DNA from: Ustilaginoidea virens
Taxonomy: Eukaryota > Ascomycota > Sordariomycetes > Hypocreales > Clavicipitaceae
Direction: 5' to 3'
DNA length: 64,000 bases
Assembly (NCBI RefSeq): GCF_000687475.1
Contig: NC_057320.1
Span: 2,666,001-2,730,000, forward strand
The notes beneath the pieces are model-generated. The model saw only the letters and a program-made list of their open reading frames with translations. It had not been told where the DNA came from and ran no database searches. The translations under genes and the position numbers were made by a program. Positions 10,973 through 21,257 of this stretch are shown here, one piece after another; position 1 is the first letter of the stretch, and every line of letters starts with the position of its first letter.

Positions 10973-12280
10973 GCCGCAGCACGCATGGCCATCACCATCA
11001 TCATCATCACCACCACCATGACAACACATACCTAACCTCTGCCAACACCAACGACCCTGGGGTGAGAATCACAAGAATCGGCTTGTTGTCCAACTTGGGC
11101 ATGGCAATTGCCAAGTTCGTAGGCGGATGGGCTTTTAATTCCAAAGCAATGACTGCGGACGCGTGGCACAGCATTGCCGACCTCGCTTCCGATATCCTAA
11201 CTCTGGCCACTGTCTCGTGGAGCCTGAAATCGCCCACGGACCGATTTCCCATGGGATTTGGCAAGGTAGAAAGCTTGGGCTCGTTGGGTGTCTCTGGCAT
11301 GCTTCTTATCGGCGGTTTCTACATGGGATGGGAAAGTGCAATCAGCTTGTACGGTCACTTTAACCCCGAAGGAGCTCATCACATTTTCGAGCATCTGGGA
11401 CACGGCCACAGCCATTCGCACAGCCCTGCCGATTTAGGTATTCCAAGCATTCATGCCGTGTGGCTAGCAGCCGGAACCATCCTGGTTAAAGAGTGGCTGT
11501 ATCATGCGAGTGAGTTGAAAAAGAAACCAACCCCACCCCTCCCCCCCCGGCCCAAAAGAAGAAAAAAAAACGAAGAAAAAAAAGAAACAAAAAGGAGAAC
11601 AAAAAGTACCTACTCTCTCGTTTCAAATTCAAAACGGCTCTGCTAACCTGCTTCGCAAAGCCATGAAAGTTGCCAAGGAACGCAAATCATCCGTGCTGGC
11701 CTCCAACGCCGTCCACCACCGCGTAGACAGTCTGACGGGCATCGTTACCCTGGCTGTCATTTTGGGTGCCAACGTGTTTGAAAGCGCAGCCTGGCTGGAC
11801 CCGGTCGGAGGGCTTCTTATATCCGCCATGGTTGTACATGCCGGATACGAGAACACGAAAGAGGCAATGTACGAGCTGGTGGACCGCAGCCTGGACGATG
11901 ACGTGAAGAAATCCGTCAGAAGGCAGGCGCATCGAGCCTTGGCCAATGTCAGCGAGGGCCATGAAGCAGAGCTGCGTGACATTAGCGGAATCAAGTCTGG
12001 GCAGAATTACCTGGTCGATGTCGAGATGGGCGTGCCTGGGGCATGGACAATAAACGATGTAAAGGACTTGGAGGACGCGGTACGCATGCAAGTTGGGAGC
12101 AAGGTGCGAGGCGTGCGGCGGCTTCGCATACGCTTCGTTTCCACTGACCATGCTGCGAGCGCAAAGTTTGACGAGTTTATCGCTGGACCTGAAGCTCTCC
12201 AGAAACCAGAGGCGGCCGATACGGACGGAGAAGATGGCTGTGACGAGAAGGCGGGAAAGGACGACAAGCATAGACGATAG
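10882..12280 (+). CDS. MMT1: Cation diffusion facilitator, mitochondrial Mmt1/Mmt2 type
   Basis: A metal transporter of the CDF family; yeast Mmt1/Mmt2 export iron from mitochondria. Two exons, 10882..11509 and 11661..12280, joined across a 151-nt intron (GTGAGT donor, GCTAAC branch point, AAG acceptor) to give 415 residues. The N-terminus carries eight consecutive His-Asp dipeptides (16-31) and then a run of ten His (37-46). The CDF metal-site motifs are intact: DAWHSIADLASD (93-104) and HHRVDS (228-233). A second His cluster, HGHSHSHS (174-181), lies in a loop. The C-terminal cytoplasmic-type domain is followed by an acidic/Lys tail. The start used is the ATG at 10882. An in-frame ATG at 10336, with no stop between, would add 182 Ser/Pro/Arg-rich residues that could include a mitochondrial presequence, so the true N-terminus is uncertain. 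Confidence 0.88.
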
Positions 12281-13425
12281 ACGAGTCTGCGTTTGGCGAC
12301 GCGATTAGCCTGCATGCGACGTTTTGGATTACGCGAGTTGTCATGACGGGTCGCGATGGTGTTTATGGCTCCTGGTGGTGCATGTCTCTGCTAACCCGCC
12401 TGCTTCCATTCCATGTCTGATGAATAACAAAGCTGCCCACACCCGTGTGTCCTTGAGGACGAAAAAAAGAAACGGGGACTGGTTTTGGACATGGGATTGG
12501 CGCCATGAGACTAACTGACGTGGTGCCATCCTTGATGCACGAGAGTGCTGCAACCAGACCTGTTGCCGTGCGCGGTTTAGTCGGCATTCCGTTGAACGGT
12601 GAACCTCGGTGCTGCCTGCAAAAGCCGGCAAGGGGCCTAAGCCACCCACCTGACCTCACGGCTGTTCCCGAGGCGGCCAAAGTTTAAGTAGGTACCTAAG
12701 TTAAGTTCAACGATCAAGGGATAAAAATAGCCCCCTGGCCGCCACCAATGATTGGATGAGGGCTGGGCCCCGCCGAATCGCCCCGCCAGAGCTGCGCCCA
12801 CAAGGGCACCACGTGTGGTAGCGTCAATAGCCGCCGTCTCAGCATCTTCTCAGCATCCCGGGGACCTGACCTGCATCTTCCAGGGCCAACACACACACAC
12901 ACACCCACACACACCAGCTCGGCATTTGTACGAGCATCTTTTCCCACCCTGGCGATGATTTCGAAACTCTGGCTTGTTCACTAGATGAAATCTTGGAACT
13001 CTACGTCATCGAGACGAGCTGGACGTCATACTGTACTGCAGGCCCCTCTGGTCCCGTCGAAGGAGTGGCCAGTCACAACCCAACCCGGGTCGCTCCTCGT
13101 CGTCATCTCGGGGGCCCCCGTAAAAAGGCTTAAGCCTTATAGGCTACAACAGGCTACAACAGGCTACTCCGCGCACGGCGCCAAGTTCCGAGTTCCGACC
13201 GACCGCGGCACGACCTACGTCGGGTGCCTGCTGCAGCAGTGCAGCCTTGATGGTTAGAGCTAACATTGATGAATCAATCAACCCTCCAAAAACCCCAGCG
13301 CCTCCATCGATCACGACTGCTTCACCCCCACGCCGCTTTTTCTGTCTCGAACTTGAATACCGCGACCTCGGCGCAGATGCCCGACGCAGATGCCCGACGC
13401 AGATACCCGGCGCAATCGAATCGAC
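12281..13425. other. Intergenic, CDF transporter to xylulokinase (tandem)
   Basis: Contains the 3' flank of the transporter gene and the promoter of the kinase. Visible features are one GGTACCT motif near 12692, an (AC)n microsatellite at about 12890-12916, a triplicated AGGCTACAAC-like unit at about 13140-13167, and a CAGATGCCCGACG duplication just before the kinase start. No convincing gene. Confidence 0.5.
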
Positions 13426-15377
13426 ATGGCGGATCCCTTGTATCTAGGATTCGACCTGTCCACCCAGCAGCTCAAGGGTACGTCTTCAGGACCTCGCTGC
13501 CCTCGTTGAATTCTATTCCCACCCTTCCCGCAAGTGACTGACTTATCTTGGCGATGCAGCCGTCGTCGTAAACTCGCACCTCAAAACCATAGCCCAGGCC
13601 AAAGTGGACTTTGATGGCGACTTCTCCAGTCACTATGGTGTCCAGAAAGGCGTCCACGTTCGCCAGGAATCCGGAGAGGTCTTTGCCCCCGTTGCCATGT
13701 GGATGGAGTCTCTCGATCTTGTGCTGCAACGTCTACGCGCCAGCATGCCCGTCCCCATGTCTCGCATCTGTGGCATCAGCGGTTCGGGCCAGCAGCACGG
13801 CAGCGTTTACTGGAATCGCGAGGCCGAGGGTTTGCTGAAAAGCCTGGACCACGAGAAGGACCTGGCGGAGCAGCTCTCCGCCGCTCTGGCCCACCCGTGG
13901 TCTCCTAACTGGCAGGACCAGAGTACGCAGAAGGAGTGCGACGCGTTTGACGCCGAGTTGGGGGACAGGCAGAAGCTGGCTGTGGCCACGGGAAGCGGTG
14001 CACATCATGTGAGTCTTTTCAACTTGTACAGAGCGCCTCCTCCCAGAAGGAAAGAAAAGAACAAAAAAAGGGAAAAAAAGGGGAAGAAAAGGGGAAGAAA
14101 AGGGAAAAAAAAGGGAAAAGGAGGAAAAAAAAAAAAGAGGAAATGCGAACCGCCCACTGACAAACGGAAGCGGGCAGCGCTTCACTGGTCCCCAGATTAT
14201 GCGGTTGAGAGAAGCTCTCCCCCACATGTACGCCAGCACGAGTCGGATATCGCTCGTATCATCCTTCCTCGCCTCCATTTTGCTGGGATCCATTGCCCCG
14301 CTGGATATTGCAGACGTGTGCGGCATGAACCTATGGGATATCCCCAATCAGAGATACTGTCCCGAGCTTCTGGCCTTGGCGGGCGGCAGAGGCGGCGGCG
14401 AGGCCCTGCGCAGCAAGCTGGGGGAACCGCGAGTCGACGGTGGTGGCTCCCTGGGCAACATATCGCCCTACTACGCCCGCAAGTACGGCTTCAGCCAAGA
14501 CTGTCAGATTGTTCCTTTCACAGGCGATAACCCGGCCACTATTCTGGCGCTGCCGCTGCGGCCGCTGGACGCCATCGTCTCCCTCGGCACCTCCACCACG
14601 TTTCTCATGAACACGCCCGCTTACAGGCCCGACGAGTCGTAACATTTCTTCAACCACCCCACCACGACGGGGCACTACATGTTCATGCTGTGCTACAAGA
14701 ACGGCGGCCTAGCCCGCGAGAAGGTCCGGGATGCTCTACCGCAACCGCAGGGCGGCCAAACGGCCTGGGACGGCTTCGACAAGGCGGTGACTGACGCTTC
14801 CCCGCTGGACATGTCGCAAGACGGCCGGGCCAAGCTGGGCCTCTATTTCTACCTCCGCGAGACGGTGCCCAACGTCCGCGCCGGAACGTGGCGCTTCCAC
14901 TGCCGCGCCGACGGGAGCGACCTGCGCGAGGCCGGCGAGTGGCCCAAAGCAGTCGACGCCCGCGTCATTGTCGAGTCGCAAGCGCTGTCCATGCGTCTGA
15001 GGTCGCAGGAGCTGGTCCACAGCCCGCGAGACGGCCTCCCTGCCCAGCCGCGACGCATCTACCTCGTCGGCGGGGGTTCCGCGAACCCGGCCATCGCGCG
15101 CGTGCTCGGGGACGTGCTCGGGGGCGCGGACGGGGTCTACAAACTGGACGTTGGGGGCAACGCGTGCGCGCTGGGAGGTGCGTACAAGGCGCTGTGGGCT
15201 TTGGAGCGCAACCGCGGCGAGACGTTTGACGAGCTGATCGCCAAGCGATGGAAGGAGGAAGGATCCATCGAGAGGGTGGACCGAGGGTTCAAGGACGGCG
15301 TCTACCAGCAGTATGGCAGGGTGCTGGGTGCGTTTGAGCAGATGGAACAGAAGCTGCTGGCCGAGGAGAGGCCGTGA
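13426..15377 (+). CDS. XKS1: D-xylulose kinase (FGGY family), interrupted by an in-frame TAA
   Basis: Xylulokinase phosphorylates D-xylulose and links fungal xylose use to the pentose phosphate pathway. Exons: 13426..13477, 13560..14008 and 14178..15377; both introns have good splice signals and consistent phase. Intron 2 (169 nt) is strongly A-rich. The protein starts [13 protein letters not shown], contains the [14 protein letters not shown] substrate block, and ends with the ATP-binding region [13 protein letters not shown] and [15 protein letters not shown]. At 14640-14642, codon 322 of 566, the frame reads TAA between RPDES and HFFNHPTT. Frame and conservation continue unbroken on both sides, so this is a substitution-type nonsense codon, not a frameshift. 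The product would stop at 321 residues, losing the C-terminal nucleotide-binding domain. There are no other signs of decay. It may be a recent pseudogene, a strain-specific allele or a sequencing error. Confidence 0.9.
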
Positions 15378-15801
15378 CAAGGGGGGAACAGAATCCCTTG
15401 GACCCTGGTCTATGAAGCGTCGGCATGTGTCTTTAGTATTGAGCTTTTGCTCTGCCTGTGCCCTTGGAAGTCGGATACTCTTTCAGGGAATACTAGGGAC
15501 TAGGTCTCCTCGCTTTAAACAAAGAGGGAAACGCCGTAGCCGTTGTGGCCGTGGCACACGCCTAGACTTGGGTAGATTGGCTACTTGAGCTGGAAGAGGA
15601 ACACAATATGAAGCCAAAGAATCAAAAGAGAACAAGGTCACCTAGCCAGATCGGCCCACCTAGTCATATGGATGGTCTGGCCTTTTAAGGCCCTCTGAAT
15701 ATGACCAATGGGCGCGCCAAAGAAAGTTGTGGAGAAGGCCGAGGGTTCAAATAGCGTGCGTGACGGGCGGGCATCGAGGGTACATCATTGTCGACCAAAG
15801 T
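15378..15801. other. Convergent 3' intergenic, xylulokinase / CWC15
   Basis: A gap of about 420 bp holding two facing 3' ends. I see no gene, RNA or strong repeat here. Confidence 0.5.
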
Positions 15802-16809
15802 CTATCTAACGTATTTGCTCATGAATCGTCTGTGGAAGTCAGACCGAAGCAGATCCTAGACGAAGAACATCAGCAACGGTCCCATACCACCTATCCAAGC
15901 CAATGGCAAAGAATCCGGCAATCCCCATCTGGCATAGACTAAGGGGGGGGGGGGGGGGGAAGCCCCAGGGTTGGGGGAAGGGGCCGCAGAGAAAGCGACG
16001 GGCAACTCACGTTCACAAACTCCTTCTTCTTATTCTTGTCCTCTGTCCCCCTGGCCTGGTTCTTAAACACCACGTCATCATCCCATCTGCGCTTCATTGT
16101 AAAGTCCTGCTTGTTCAGGAGAGGATTTCCCAGAGCGATATTCCTCTCCCTAGCTTCGGCTTCCTCCTTGGCACGCTCGGCCTCTTCCCGCCTCTTCTTC
16201 TCCTCGCGCTCTCTCCGCACGCGTTCCAGTTCGCGCTGCAGCTCTGCATCTTCATCGTCTTGACTGTCGTCGTCGTCGTCGTCGTCGTCACTGTCTTGCT
16301 CATCATCATCATCATCATTGTCGTCGTCATCGTCGTCGTCTGCATCAATATCGCGCGTCTGCTCCAAAATCCTCCTTCTTTTCGTTTCCGAGTCTTCTCT
16401 TTGATGGCCGTCGAGCCGTTCTGCGTCGGACGACGTTGACGGCAGGCGTCTCTTCTCACCAGCGGAGACGTGGTGTTGGGCATCGGCATCATCATCTTCG
16501 GGCAAGGGAATCGGGGCGCCGCCGCCGTTCTTGTTGGAAAAGTGGGCGGCTTCGGCGGCGAGGAGCTCGGAGGCCAGGTCGCGCTCGGGCTCGTCGTCGG
16601 CGTCGCCTCCTTGGCCGGCCTGGCGGAATTTGAGTTGCGTGTGGGCGGGCTGGAGGCGCTGATGGTAGGCTGGTCCGCGCAGAGCTTCTTTGCCCCGGGC
16701 CTGGAGGGAGGGATGCTGGTTAGCAGGAAAAAAGAAAGAGGCAAGAGGCAAGTGGCTCTGCGCCAAGGGCATTTACCGGGTCAAACGTGGGTCTATGTGC
16801 GGTGGTCAT
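15802..16809 (-). CDS. CWC15: Pre-mRNA-splicing factor CWC15 (Cwf15/AD002)
   Basis: A component of the Prp19-associated (NTC-related) part of the spliceosome. Three exons were reconstructed: 16809..16777, 16700..16011 and 15855..15802, giving 258 residues. Exon 1 encodes only [11 protein letters not shown], the hallmark CWC15 N-terminus; exon 2 resumes with [22 protein letters not shown]; exon 3 encodes the conserved tail [17 protein letters not shown]. The middle has an acidic Asp-rich stretch encoded by a GTC/GAC microsatellite, then a charged Glu/Arg helix and the block [25 protein letters not shown]. All three junctions are phase 0. Intron 2 contains a 17-nt homopolymer (G on the + strand, C in the transcript). 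Divergent from RRP45. Confidence 0.95.
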
Positions 16810-17178
16810 GGTAGGGATGCGGTATGGTGGATGGATGAGGTGAAGGGGACAAGAGCGCCTTGTTGTCGTCAAGTTGCGTCGCGATGGTTTGGCTGCTGAT
16901 GGCGTTGTGCCTGTATCATCTCATGTGGGCCTGACCAATGGCGGCCCTGGTGGGCTGCGGAGCTCCACTCGACAACTTCTGGGTCCGAGAGGCTTTCTGT
17001 GCAGTGCAGACTTGTCTCTCGGTGAGAGCCGCCATAAAACGTAAGCGCCGACAGGAGAGAGCCGATGCCATTGAAAATTAGCTCCCGACATGCTCATCAT
17101 CATGGTGATTTTGTAAAGGAGAAAAAGGAGAGGGACCATCGGAGGCTACCTTTGGCCTGGAGTACCTCCGGACCGAGC

Positions 17179-17236
<58 letters not shown>

Positions 17237-17437
17237 CAAACCTCCCACGGCCCAGCCCTCCACCGCCCGGCAGAATTCCCCACCACCCATCGTCACTCAT
17301 TCTCCATCAACAACAAGTGAAACAAAAAGAGAATATCATGAGAAGCAGCCTCGAGTCGTGAAAACGCAAGAGAAAAAGGGAACCGGGTGCTTACTGTTCA
17401 ACAGATCCAGCATTCAACCTGCTCTGCTCGCCTGAAG
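16810..17437. promoter_or_regulatory. Divergent upstream region, CWC15 / RRP45
   Basis: A shared promoter interval of 628 bp. Its dominant feature is a 55-nt poly(A) run (listed separately). The 200 bp before the RRP45 start are C/A-rich, typical of a leader. No gene is visible. Confidence 0.5.
17180..17234. repeat. Poly(A) homopolymer, 55 nt
   Basis: Fifty-five consecutive A on the + strand, the longest homopolymer in the window by a factor of about two. Length is subject to slippage and sequencing error. Confidence 0.85.
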
Positions 17438-18473
17438 ATGCCCCGAGACGCGGAGCCCTCGCTCAGCGAAAGGGCTTTTCTCACAAAAGCTCTGGAGGAA
17501 GGTCTGCGCCTGGACAATCGCAGATTCGAGCAGTTTCGCCCGTTGGAGCTGAATTTTGGGGACGAGTACGGAGTGGCTGATGTCAAGTGCGGAAAGACGA
17601 GGTACATGACCTGCTTCTCCAAAGTAGCGGCCCCAAGTTCCTCTTCATGCGTAGTGCAAATAATATTCTTTTTTTTTTCCGGGAAAATTTCTTTTCATTT
17701 CTTTTATTTGCAGCATTGTGTGTGCTAATTCCCGCTACAGAGTCGTGGCCAAAGTCTCGGCCGAGGTCACTGTTCCCTTCCCAGACCGTCCCTTTGACGG
17801 CATCTTCTCCATCTCGTCTGAGCTGAGCCCCATGGTCGCACCCTCGTTCGAGGTAAACCGCCCTACGGAGCAAGAGGTCCTCCTGTCCAGGCTGCTGGAG
17901 AAGACGATCCGCCGATCTGGCGCCCTCGACACGGAATCGCTGTGCCTGATTGCCGGGCAAAAGTGCTGGTCCGTGAGGGCCGATGTCCACGTGCTCTCGC
18001 ACGACGGCAACCTCTTGGACGTGGCGTGCTTCGCGGTCGTTGCTGCGCTGCGGCATTTCCGCAAGCCGGAGAGCTCCGTGCAAGGGGAGACGTTGACGGT
18101 GTACACCCCCGCGGAGAGGGAGCCCGTGCCGCTGAGCTGGCTGCATTCGCCGTTCTGCGTGACCTTTAGCTTTTTCGGGGAGCAGGGACGGGCGGGCGGG
18201 GAGGAGACGGTCCTGCTGGATACCACGCTGCTGGAGGAGCTGCTGAGAATGAGCAGCTGCACCTTCAGCCTGAACAAGCACGGGGAGATCTGCCAAGTGA
18301 GCAAGCTGGGCGGGGGGGATGTCGACGCGCCCGTCTTGGTGCAGTGCGCCCAGGTCGCTCTGGCCAAGGCCAAGGAGCTTACAGATCTGGTGGACGGCAA
18401 GTTGGTCGAAGATGGCAAGAGGAGGAATAGGGGGGGGCTCATGGCTGAGTTGAGAGCTGAAAATGACAGATGA
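17438..18473 (+). CDS. RRP45: Exosome ring subunit RRP45 (EXOSC9), RNase PH-like
   Basis: A structural RNase PH-fold subunit of the RNA exosome, which processes and degrades rRNA, mRNA and other transcripts in nucleus and cytoplasm. Exons 17438..17601 and 17741..18473 give 298 residues, close to yeast Rrp45 (305). The N-terminus reads PSLSERAFLTKALEEGLRLD followed by FRPLELNFGDEYGVADVKCG; across the junction the conserved GKTRVVAKVSAEV is restored only by the acceptor at 17740. A nearer CAG (17713) would break the frame. Later RNase PH blocks include LDTESLCLIAGQKCWSVR and DGNLLDVACFAVVAALRHFR. The intron carries a T-run and a GCTAAT branch point. The extreme C-terminus (Lys/Arg-rich) is variable. 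As in other Rrp45 proteins, no phosphorolytic activity is expected. Confidence 0.93.
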
Positions 18474-19018
18474 CGACGAGAGCGGGCGGGGGGATCATCA
18501 GGGGCGGCGACTTGGGGTCATGGGGAGAAAAAAAAGTCTGGAGGGTCCCGATATCCTACTGGATGGTTGTGCTCAACGGGCGCATCAAATGGGCAGTCAT
18601 GACGAGGGATGGGTTCGACAAGGAACAAGAAAACAGTTTCCTAGACGGAGCGTTTCAATACCACCATGCTCACGCTGATGGGGTGGCGCTGCCGGGCCGA
18701 CACCATGACCGCTGGCTCGAATCTCAGCAGACGACAGCCCGCAAACTCTTTTATCCTGTGAGGGGACATTGTTGCTCGTTTGCGGAGGGTGAGCCCATCA
18801 ACACGTCCATGTCTGATGCACCTAGACGCTGGACATGCGTTTGGGCCACGGCCAGAGTGAGACTGCCTCTTGCTCTGCAATGCTCGTATTGCACGACATG
18901 ACAGCATCGCAAAGGGGGTGCTTCGACACCGAAAGGGGCGCCAGAGTCTCGGATAAAAGGGGGGAAAGATGAAGAGACAAAAAGAGAGAGAGGGAGGTAT
19001 TCGCATCCCCTTGCTCAA
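18474..19018. other. Convergent 3' intergenic, RRP45 / ARL3
   Basis: About 545 bp between two facing stop codons. No gene, structured RNA or notable repeat was seen beyond a short GA-rich stretch near 18980. Confidence 0.5.
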
Positions 19019-19817
19019 TCATCTCATGACTGGCGGCCTCGACTCTTTATTCCACTGAACTCGCGTCCTTACCCAGTCGATGGCTTCTCCAACGCCATCG
19101 CCAGTCAGTGCGCTCAGTGACAGAACCCTCGAGTCACGGATGCTCCCTGCCTTGTCGCCCTCCATAACCCTCTTGACCAAGCCTTCCTTGATGCGTATCG
19201 TCTCGACGCAGTCCTCTCTGTCCTGCTTGTTGGCCAGGATCAACAGGGGGACCCCCTCCGTTTCCGAGTGCTGCAGCACGTCCTCCAAGACGAGCCTGCA
19301 CTCGTCGAGCCGAACATTGTCGTCTTCCAGCGTCCCGTCGCCAATGTCGGTGCTGTCGATGATGAAGACGATGGCGTGGCAGCTCGCGTAGTAGCTCTGC
19401 CACAGGTTGCGCAGCGACAGCTGGCCCCCGACGTCCCACAGCTTGAGATACATGTCGGGCAGCGTGATTGTCGAGACGTTCTGGCCGACGGTCGGGACAG
19501 TCTTGAGCTTTGGCTCGGGCGCGCTGGGGAGGAACATGGACTTGACCTGTTCGTGAAACGTGGTTTTGCCGGCATTGTCAAGGCCTAGCAGTATGACGGA
19601 GTATTCTGCGAAAAAAATAAAAAAAGGAAAAAGAAGGGGAGGGTGGTTCCGGAGTCAGCCTTGAGTGATATTCCGAGACGGGGTTGGGCTAGTTCCACAG
19701 AGCAAAAAGAAAAGAAAAGAGGAAAGAAAAGGAAAGAAAAGAAGGAAAACAGGAGCTCGTGGGCCAACCTTCTTTGCTCGTGGCGTAGAGATACAGCCCC
19801 TTGGTGAGGTGGTACAT
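19019..19817 (-). CDS. ARL3: ARF-like GTPase ARL3 / ARFRP1
   Basis: A small GTPase of the ARF family acting at the trans-Golgi, where yeast Arl3 recruits Arl1 and golgins. Exons 19817..19769 and 19605..19019 give 211 residues. Exon 1 encodes MYHLTKGLYLYATSKE; exon 2 continues EYSVILLGLDNAGKTTFHEQ. GTPase motifs: GLDNAGKT (24-31), switch I Thr in TVPTVGQN, WDVGGQ (73-78), NKQD (142-145). There is no Gly2, so no myristoylation. The Met-Tyr start fits the NatC-acetylated, Sys1-dependent anchoring known for Arl3/ARFRP1. An insert of several acidic residues (DIGDGTLEDDN) follows the STD motif. The intron (163 nt) has a weak donor, GTTGGC. Convergent with RRP45 and divergent from the exchanger gene. 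Confidence 0.93.
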
Positions 19818-20509
19818 GACGTGGTGTATGGTTGGGACGCGAGGTCGGTCAATGGGCGACGGCGGACCTCCGGGCTGCGGGTTGCGGGCGGCGAGCTGCG
19901 AGCTGCGGGTTGCGGACATTTGCTGCGGCGATGAAGAGTTTCGGGATGCGAGGCCATCGCGAGAGGGCTGGATGACGTGCAGCAGACCTGTAGACATGTG
20001 CCTGGTGGGCAGTGGAGCTCCGGCTCCCACGGTGGAGGCCAGATGGGGCCAGATGGGGCCAGATGGCGTGTTTTTTTTTTCGTTTCGTTGCAAACCGAGA
20101 CTGATGAGACTCGGTCTCTGCGATGGTGCTACCGAGGTAGGTACCTGGTACCTTGGGTACCTGTCCGCAGGTGAGGTACCTCATGTTGCCGTGTTGAGCC
20201 ACGGTTTAGTTACACGTACCGGGGATCGAGGCATTAGCGAAACAGGGCAGATATGCGACAAAGCTGGCGTGCAAGCTAAATCACTATCCAATATCGTCGC
20301 CTGGAAAGGGAATTCAGCATGGCATCGCTGCCAGCCAGAGTTCCCAACTACTGCGCATGTCGTGTACCTACCTAGGTACCTAGGTACTTGGCCCCAAGGT
20401 ACGGGGTAGTTCAGAGTACTCCGCAGTAACTGAAACTACCCCCGCCTTGCTAGTTCCCAACCCCCACCTCGAACCAACTGGCCAGTTATCAACCACCCCA
20501 CCCCCCACC
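19818..20509. promoter_or_regulatory. Upstream of ARL3, left of the transposon relic
   Basis: About 690 bp. It holds a duplicated CCAGATGGGG unit near 20041, GGTACCT clusters at about 20133-20183 and 20366-20403, and one GAGTACTCCG motif at about 20414. No gene was seen. Confidence 0.5.
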
Positions 20510-20518
20510 AAATGCAGG

Positions 20519-21248
20519 GAGTACGTAAACAGAGCGGGAAGGGTTTTCGAACACACCGGGAACGCTAAGCCTAAAAGAAAACTTGTACCTTTGCACATAT
20601 TTTCTATGAGTAGTGACGTGCCGCATTTTTACTGCTGCGAACCTTTGAAGTGTGCATACTTATTGTTAATAGGAACTCGGTATACCCAGTTGTACGTAGG
20701 GTCGCGCGCGTGGTATCAGGTACCGTATGGTCACCAAGCAAAGGATTCTATTACTTTACTTGTGACTAACTATCAAAGGTAGGAAAAGGAGGCAAAGGGA
20801 AGAATTACACGATATTTTTCTTTTTTGTGCGCGTGTTGTGGTCACGTGCATCGGCGCGGCCGGGCCGGGTTGCCTGTATGCCCAATTAAGGCGTAGGGAA
20901 AAGGGGCCACAACATGCCCAATTGTCAATATGCCCAATTGGAGCAATTGCGATAGCGATTCCGACAACTAAAGTTGTGTGCATACAAAGCGATATATGAT
21001 ATCTACACTCAATATCAGATAAAGGGATAACATAGGGCGTTGGGGTTGCTTCTAAAGCTATTGCGTAGGCAAAAGTCGTGATAATGTGTGTGGTGGTGTA
21101 GGAAGGAGAAAAGTGTATGGAGTAGCAGGAAGGAAGAAAAATGCGGCACGTCACTACTCATAGAAAATATGTGCAAAGGTACAAGTTCTCTTTTAGGCTT
21201 AGCGTTCCCGGTGTGTTCGAAAACTCTTCCCGCTCTGTTTACGTGCTT
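20519..21248. mobile_element. Non-autonomous TIR transposon (MULE/MITE-like), 730 bp
   Basis: Two arms are inverted copies of each other: 20519..20630 and 21137..21248, 112 bp each, with 108 matches and four differences, all transitions. Immediately outside them is a 9-bp direct repeat AAATGCAGG, at 20510..20518 and 21249..21257, which reads as a target-site duplication. Long terminal inverted repeats plus a 9-bp duplication are the hallmark of Mutator-like elements. The interior (about 506 bp) has no transposase and no plausible coding frame, and it is visibly more AT-rich than its flanks with several CAATTG-type short palindromes. It is therefore a deletion derivative or MITE that would have to be mobilised in trans. 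It sits between the divergent ARL3 and exchanger genes. Confidence 0.85.
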
Positions 21249-21257
21249 AAATGCAGG

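Noticed and set aside
12889..12917. AC-dinucleotide tract considered as a regulatory element
   Set aside because: Ordinary microsatellite; nothing ties it to a function.
13604..14530. 308-aa frame containing a Lys-rich run in the xylulokinase region
   Set aside because: The Lys-rich part is translation of the A-rich intron 2; the true exon 3 is in another frame and restores the kinase sequence.
14639..14699. Possible short intron (GTAACA...ACAAG) that would skip the xylulokinase stop codon
   Set aside because: It would delete conserved residues (HFFNHPTT...YMFMLCYK), the donor is poor, there is no branch point, and the length (61 nt) breaks the frame that continues perfectly on both sides.
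15748..15765. GGTTCAAATAGC resembling a tRNA T-arm
   Set aside because: No matching acceptor stem or anticodon arm could be built around it.
17078..17300. Poly-Phe and poly-Lys frames over the A55 run
   Set aside because: Pure translation of the homopolymer; no coding evidence.
20756..21154. 132-aa frame inside the transposon relic
   Set aside because: Hydrophobic mixture with no transposase motif; AT-rich non-coding interior is the simpler reading.
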